From the NCBI GenBank assembly GCA_900315975.1, contig ONBA01000021.1:1-44522 (forward strand): a DNA stretch of 44,522 nt. The letters are read 5' to 3'. Positions 40,980-44,522 of the stretch are shown here, in pieces. This DNA comes from an uncultured Ruminococcus sp. GTDB taxonomy: Bacteria; Bacillota_A; Clostridia; Oscillospirales; Ruminococcaceae. Within the stretch, counting starts at the first letter, position 1. Every line of letters begins with the position of its first letter. The notes beneath the pieces are model-generated. The model was not told where the DNA came from. It saw nothing but the letters and a program-made list of their open reading frames with translations, and made no database searches. The translations under genes and the position numbers were made by a program.

Positions 40980-41079
40980 TCTATAAGCCACCGAATCAAC
41001 TCCTATTTTCAGTTATATATTATTATCCTGATAGAGCGACTTCCTGCTTTATTGAATATTGAAATGGAGGTAACTGCAT

Positions 41080-41202
41080 ATGAAAGATATTTTAAAAAGC
41101 TTTGTGAGAGGTTTTGTCTGCGGCTATGCAGGCAGTATCATCATAGTGCTTACGGTCAGTGCGGTTCAACACCTGAATGAAAAATTGAAAAGAGGTAATT
41201 GA
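41080..41202 (+). CDS. 40-residue single-helix membrane peptide
   Basis: ATG has GGAGG 9 nt upstream. The product starts MKDILKSFVRGFVCGYAG and continues with a hydrophobic helix (about residues 18-30) and a charged tail. It stops 1 nt before the amidoligase start, implying one operon. It resembles the 33-residue peptide at 43494 in layout (Arg-Gly-Phe then helix). Function unknown. Confidence 0.6.
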   Translation: MKDILKSFVRGFVCGYAGSIIIVLTVSAVQHLNEKLKRGN

Positions 41203-41203
41203 A

Positions 41204-42295
41204 ATGGAAGAAAACGTAAGAATCTGCGACATCTGTGGCTGTGAAATCAAAGAGGAGGACGGAACATGGGTAGACGATCAGTTCCTTTGTCATGAGTGTG
41301 TTGACGAACACTGCACCACCTGTGACCACTGCGGCGAAACGATCTGGATTAACGATGCAGTGCAGGACGATGATACCACACTATGCGAAACCTGTTACAA
41401 TGACTACTATCACCGCTGTGAGTGCTGCAACAGAATCATCCACGATAACAACATCAACTGGCGAGGCGATTATCCTTACTGCAACAGCTGTTACGATGAC
41501 TTTAATGACGAGATCGAGGAGTACAGCTACAAACCTGAACCAGTGTTCTACGGCGAAGACAAGCGCTATCTTGGTGTTGAGTTGGAAGTAGACTGCGGTG
41601 GTAAGGACGATGATAATGCAAGCAAACTAAAAGAAATAGCAAATTCAATCCATGAGCATATCTACATCAAGTCAGACGGCAGTATTGACGACGGCTTTGA
41701 GATCGTTTCTCACCCAATGACGCTTGACTATCATATGAACAATATGGACTGGGAGTCTGTTCTGCATGAAGCAATCAAAATGGGCTATCGTTCTCACCAG
41801 ACAAGTACCTGCGGTCTTCATATTCACGTTAATAGGAATGCTTTTGGTGACAATCAGGCGGAGCAGGAAGAGGTCATCGGCAAGATACTTTTCCTGATAG
41901 AAAAGCACTGGAACGAGGTCTTCTGTTTCTCCCGAAGGAGCCAGTATAACATGAACCGTTGGTCAGCACGTTACGGCTACGAAAAAACCGGAAAGGAAAT
42001 CTTGAAGAAAGCCAAGTGCAGTGACCACGGCAGATACAGCGCTGTCAACCTTTGCAATTACAGTACAATCGAGTTCCGCCTTTTCAGAGGCACACTAAAG
42101 TATAACACATTTATAGCCACATTGCAGTTTGTCAATACGATCTGTGATGTGGCTATTTCTATGTCCCAAAGTGAATTGGAAGACCTGTCGTGGTCTGAGC
42201 TTGTGAAGAAGATAGAGTATCCTGAGTTGATACAATATTTGAAAGAGCGTCGGCTGTACATCAATGACGAAGTGACCGTAGAGGAGGATATGTGA
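41204..42295 (+). CDS. amidoligase-family enzyme with N-terminal zinc ribbons
   Basis: This 363-residue protein has six CxxC knuckles in its first 98 residues (C8/11, C29/32, C40/43, C61/64, C72/75, C93/96), consistent with three zinc ribbons or LIM-like fingers. The C-terminal part (about 120-335) has the motifs of the putative amidoligase family: RYLGVELEVD, KSDGSIDDGFEIVSHP, CGLHIHVNRN and TIEFRLFRGTL. These place it near the glutamine-synthetase/GCS fold. It is predicted to make an amide bond with ATP, perhaps on a peptide or protein. The class II glutamine amidotransferase gene two positions downstream could supply ammonia. Confidence 0.85.
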   Translation: MEENVRICDICGCEIKEEDGTWVDDQFLCHECVDEHCTTCDHCGETIWINDAVQDDDTTLCETCYNDYYHRCECCNRIIHDNNINWRGDYPYCNSCYDDFNDEIEEYSYKPEPVFYGEDKRYLGVELEVDCGGKDDDNASKLKEIANSIHEHIYIKSDGSIDDGFEIVSHPMTLDYHMNNMDWESVLHEAIKMGYRSHQTSTCGLHIHVNRNAFGDNQAEQEEVIGKILFLIEKHWNEVFCFSRRSQYNMNRWSARYGYEKTGKEILKKAKCSDHGRYSAVNLCNYSTIEFRLFRGTLKYNTFIATLQFVNTICDVAISMSQSELEDLSWSELVKKIEYPELIQYLKERRLYINDEVTVEEDM

Positions 42296-42296
42296 T

Positions 42297-42518
42297 ATGA
42301 ACAAGGCTGAGTATTACAAGAAGGCTTACCCCGTAGGCACAAGAATTCGTCTGCTGCATATGGACGATCCTTACTCACCTATACCTGACGGAATGACAGG
42401 AACAGTTACATCTGTTGACGATATGGGAACCCTGCACATGAAGTGGGACAACGGCAGAAGCCTCGGAATCTGTCCCGATGCAGACAGCTTCGAGGTTATC
42501 GGAAAGGAGGCTGAGTGA
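42297..42518 (+). CDS. DUF4314 family protein
   Basis: This 73-residue protein has the DUF4314 pattern: YPVGTRIRLLHMDDPYSPIPDG followed by TGTVTSVDD and HMKWDNGRSLGICPDADSFEVI. The family is small, beta-rich and common on mobile elements; its role is unknown. The GAGGAGG ribosome binding site lies inside the end of the amidoligase gene. The spacing of 1 nt indicates an operon. Confidence 0.88.
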   Translation: MNKAEYYKKAYPVGTRIRLLHMDDPYSPIPDGMTGTVTSVDDMGTLHMKWDNGRSLGICPDADSFEVIGKEAE

Positions 42519-42519
42519 T

Positions 42520-43473
42520 ATGTGTGCAATTATCGGATTTTTGGACTACGGCAAGAAAGTTTCGGCAAGTACACTAAAGCGGCTACTCAGGGCATTATCT
42601 GTTGCGGCAGAAAGCAGAGGCACCGATGCAACAGGCATAAGCTATGTGAACGATGGGAACATCGTTACATTCAAGAAAGCGAAGCCTGCCCACAAGGTCA
42701 AGCTGTACTTCCCGAAAGACACAACAGCGGTCATCGGTCATACAAGATTCACTACTCAGGGCAGCGAGAAGAATAACTACAACAATCACCCTTTCGAGGG
42801 GACAACTTCTAACCACACTTTTGCCCTCGCTCATAACGGCGTACTGTACAATGACAAGGAACTCCGTAAAGAGAAAGAGCTGCCTGAGACAAATATCGAA
42901 ACCGATTCGTATATCGCCGTTCAGCTTATCGAGCATGAGAACAGCGTTGACAGCAACAGCATCAAAGCTATGGCAGAGGCATTGCAGGGTAGCTTTGTCT
43001 TTACGATCCTTCGGGACGACAACACACTATTTCTCGTAAAGGGCGACAATCCAATAACACTCATTCACTTCCCTGAGTACGGACTTTATGTTTACGCTTC
43101 AACCACGGCTATTCTCAATGCCGCTATGAAGGCTGTAAAGTTTTCGGGAGTGTGCAACGAGGTCAAGGTAAATGACGGGGATATAGTCCGCATCGACAGT
43201 GACGGCAAACTTTCTGTAAGCACCTTTGAAGCGCAGGTGCAGCACTTTGATTGGCATTACTTATACCGCTTGTACGGCTACGATTATGGGGACATGGGCG
43301 AGGACTACACCAACGATCTCCTGATGATCTGCGGCTGCTACGGCGTCGATAGAGAAGATGTTGAATTACTCTTTGAGTTTGGTTACAGCAGTGACGAAGT
43401 CGAAGAAATGTTAATGGACCATGACCTGCTTGAACAGGCTATAGAAGAGATAAAAACGCTGTATCAGCGTTAA
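42520..43473 (+). CDS. class II glutamine amidotransferase-like protein
   Basis: This 317-residue protein starts MCAIIGF, so Cys2 becomes the N-terminal nucleophile once Met is removed. The other glutaminase motifs are present: ESRGTDATGI, GHTRFTTQGS with NHPF, AHNGVLYND and ETDSYIA. The first 190 residues form the Ntn-hydrolase domain; the C-terminal 120 residues are unassigned and partly helical, and no synthetase domain is fused. I choose the start at 42520 because AAGGAGG precedes it and it exposes Cys2. It probably delivers ammonia to a partner, with the nearby amidoligase as the best candidate. Confidence 0.88.
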   Translation: MCAIIGFLDYGKKVSASTLKRLLRALSVAAESRGTDATGISYVNDGNIVTFKKAKPAHKVKLYFPKDTTAVIGHTRFTTQGSEKNNYNNHPFEGTTSNHTFALAHNGVLYNDKELRKEKELPETNIETDSYIAVQLIEHENSVDSNSIKAMAEALQGSFVFTILRDDNTLFLVKGDNPITLIHFPEYGLYVYASTTAILNAAMKAVKFSGVCNEVKVNDGDIVRIDSDGKLSVSTFEAQVQHFDWHYLYRLYGYDYGDMGEDYTNDLLMICGCYGVDREDVELLFEFGYSSDEVEEMLMDHDLLEQAIEEIKTLYQR

Positions 43474-43493
43474 TTATTAAGGAGGTAGATATT

Positions 43494-43595
43494 ATGAGAG
43501 GCTTTATTGCAGGTATCGTATTCACGCTGATTGTGGAGGGTGCTGCGATAACAGTAATCGTAGGTGACAAGATCAAGGAGGCAATCGAGGAATGA
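43494..43595 (+). CDS. 33-residue membrane peptide
   Basis: AAGGAGGTAG lies before ATG. The product MRGFIAGIVFTLIVEGAA continues as one hydrophobic helix and ends with a charged tail. It overlaps the next mini-gene by 4 nt, a sign that both are translated. Function unknown. Confidence 0.6.
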   Translation: MRGFIAGIVFTLIVEGAAITVIVGDKIKEAIEE

Positions 43596-43672
43596 ATAGC
43601 ACAGTAAAAGTATTTGTCAGAGCAGTCGGCGTTATCATCGACATCATCGGCATTTTCAGGAAACGCAAATAA
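43592..43672 (+). CDS. 26-residue membrane peptide
   Basis: ATG overlaps the preceding stop (ATGA), and AAGGAGG lies 8-10 nt upstream. The peptide MNSTVKVFVRAVGVIIDIIG ends in basic FRKRK and is a single short hydrophobic helix. It is followed by a strong terminator. Confidence 0.5.
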   Translation: MNSTVKVFVRAVGVIIDIIGIFRKRK

Positions 43673-43678
43673 CAGCAA

Positions 43679-43712
43679 TTGGCGGAGTATAATGCTCCGC
43701 CAACTTTTTTTG
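43679..43712 (+). terminator. terminator after the mini-gene pair
   Basis: TTGGCGGAG / CTCCGCCAA with a 7-nt loop is followed by eight T residues. A strong intrinsic terminator ending the amidoligase operon. Confidence 0.92.
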
Positions 43713-43723
43713 AGAGGTGAATT

Positions 43724-44374
43724 ATGAAAACTGAAACCACAGTTATGAAAAGCAAAGCGTTGTTTTCCGATGACGGCGAACATCGCTTACTGCTGCGCCG
43801 TGAGTGGGATAAGAACGGCAAATGCGCCATGATCATCATGATCAATCCGAACACCGCTGATACCCTTTGCATGGACATGACAACAATGCTTGTGCTGAAC
43901 AATCTGCATAAGCTCGGTTTCGGCAGTGTGAACATCGTAAACCTGTATAGCAGAATCACGCCGAAATTAAGCCTCAGATTCAATTCCAATGATGATCTGA
44001 TTGCAAAGGACTGTGATGAAATTATTGAACAGTACGCAGCTATGAGTGATGCCATTATCATTGCATGGGGCGGTCTGGGTAACACTTCTGAGAGAGTGAG
44101 AGAGCGTCAGGCTGATATCCTTGAACGGCTATCTAAGTTCAGGAACAAGCTATACAAAATCGGTGAACAGGGGTATCATCCTTTGACACCTGCTGTCAGA
44201 AGTAACTGGGACTTAGTCCCTTATGAAATAGAGGAGGTCAATAATGCTAAAAGTTACGAATCTTATGGTTCTACAATCCGCAGGGCTTATGCCCATAACC
44301 ACTATTGCAAAGGACTACGGAAAGTCAGCAAAGTGGCTGAACAAGTGGCTTCACGAACACGGCATACAGTATAA
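43724..44374 (+). CDS. DUF1643 family protein
   Basis: This 216-residue protein contains the DUF1643 pattern: HRLLLRREWDKNGKCAMIIMINPNTADTL, NIVNLYSRITPK and AIIIAWGG, with the last family-like residues at GYHPLTPA (about 155-163). The final 50 residues look unlike the family and are read in a frame overlapping the next gene. A +1 shift near 44,220 would give a stop at 44,228-44,230, just before the next ribosome binding site. A late frameshift is therefore possible. The function of DUF1643 is unknown; it is often carried by mobile elements. The ribosome binding site is GAGAGGTG. Confidence 0.82.
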   Translation: MKTETTVMKSKALFSDDGEHRLLLRREWDKNGKCAMIIMINPNTADTLCMDMTTMLVLNNLHKLGFGSVNIVNLYSRITPKLSLRFNSNDDLIAKDCDEIIEQYAAMSDAIIIAWGGLGNTSERVRERQADILERLSKFRNKLYKIGEQGYHPLTPAVRSNWDLVPYEIEEVNNAKSYESYGSTIRRAYAHNHYCKGLRKVSKVAEQVASRTRHTV

Positions 44375-44522
44375 GCTCGGCAAGGTATGGCTTTTGTATC
44401 AGAAGTATGCTGATCGTGGTTATGTTAAGTCAAAGACTTTTACTGTCTTGGACGAGAACGGTGATTCCATTGCCAAACCTAATACACAGTGGACGCAGCG
44501 TGGAAGAATGTTCATTTACGAA
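44244..44522 (+). CDS. KilAC-type phage antirepressor domain protein (partial, runs off window)
   Basis: ATG 44244 has GAGGAGGTC 4 nt upstream and opens a frame to the window end (93 residues). The segments KSAKWLNKWLHEHGIQYKLG, WLLYQKYADRGYVKSKT and NTQWTQRGRMFIYE match the antirepressor C-terminal KilAC domain of phages and integrative elements. The 3' end lies outside the window. It overlaps the DUF1643 frame by 131 nt in another phase. This is the clearest phage/mobile-element gene in the window. Confidence 0.78.
   Translation, partial: MLKVTNLMVLQSAGLMPITTIAKDYGKSAKWLNKWLHEHGIQYKLGKVWLLYQKYADRGYVKSKTFTVLDENGDSIAKPNTQWTQRGRMFIYE

Overview
The window looks like chromosome of a low-to-moderate G+C anaerobic Bacillota, most likely a Ruminococcus-type Oscillospiraceae. 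The clues are a SigI/RsgI pair, a secreted tandem GH25 protein, rubrerythrin, AddAB, a group II (fused) ECF transporter, strong AGGAGG ribosome binding sites and TTGACA-N17-TATAAT promoters. The species assignment is inference, because no rRNA is present.

Region 1 (1-34,997) is core chromosome. Two tRNA-Ser genes (GCT and TGA) are followed by plsY, a LacI-like sensor fused to a GGDEF diguanylate cyclase, and a guanylate-kinase-like gene leading a NarL-type two-component system. That system converges on an ABC-2 exporter operon whose promoter carries a possible response-regulator site. Next come an HtrA-type protease, addAB, a tandem GH25 protein, an RluA-type pseudouridine synthase, rubrerythrin and surE.

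From 28,132 down to 21,931 (minus strand) lies a complete vitamin B12 acquisition cassette. A consensus promoter and a cobalamin riboswitch with its own terminator are followed by a sorting-signal surface protein, a transcobalamin/intrinsic-factor-like membrane protein (alpha/alpha barrel plus DUF4430), EcfT, a fused EcfA1A2 and an S component. Beside it are a Pro/Glu/Lys-repeat secreted protein and a sigI-rsgI operon. The repeat-protein gene and sigI share the same unusual promoter, so a small SigI regulon can be read directly from the sequence. A FliB-like methylase, an NTF2-like protein, an AraC regulator, a Cys-rich membrane protein and ssrA (tmRNA) close the region.

Region 2 (about 34,998 to beyond 44,522) has the character of an integrated mobile element lying just 3' of ssrA. 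It contains a WYL regulator with an inverted-repeat operator shared by two promoters, a small zinc-ribbon protein, and an XRE regulator facing an operon. That operon encodes an AAA+ ATPase plus several small membrane or amphipathic proteins, three of which (including the ATPase) share a related C-terminal motif. An exact 16-bp direct repeat brackets this module. Downstream are a zinc-ribbon amidoligase, a DUF4314 protein and a class II glutamine amidotransferase, several 26-40-residue membrane peptides, a DUF1643 protein and the start of a KilAC-type antirepressor cut by the window edge. No integrase is inside the window.

The most interesting signals are the B12 capture cassette, the AAA+ operon with its shared tail motif, the WYL operator with compensatory base changes, the SigI promoter pair, and a dispersed palindromic repeat found twice, each time between two copies of a local terminator-like hairpin.
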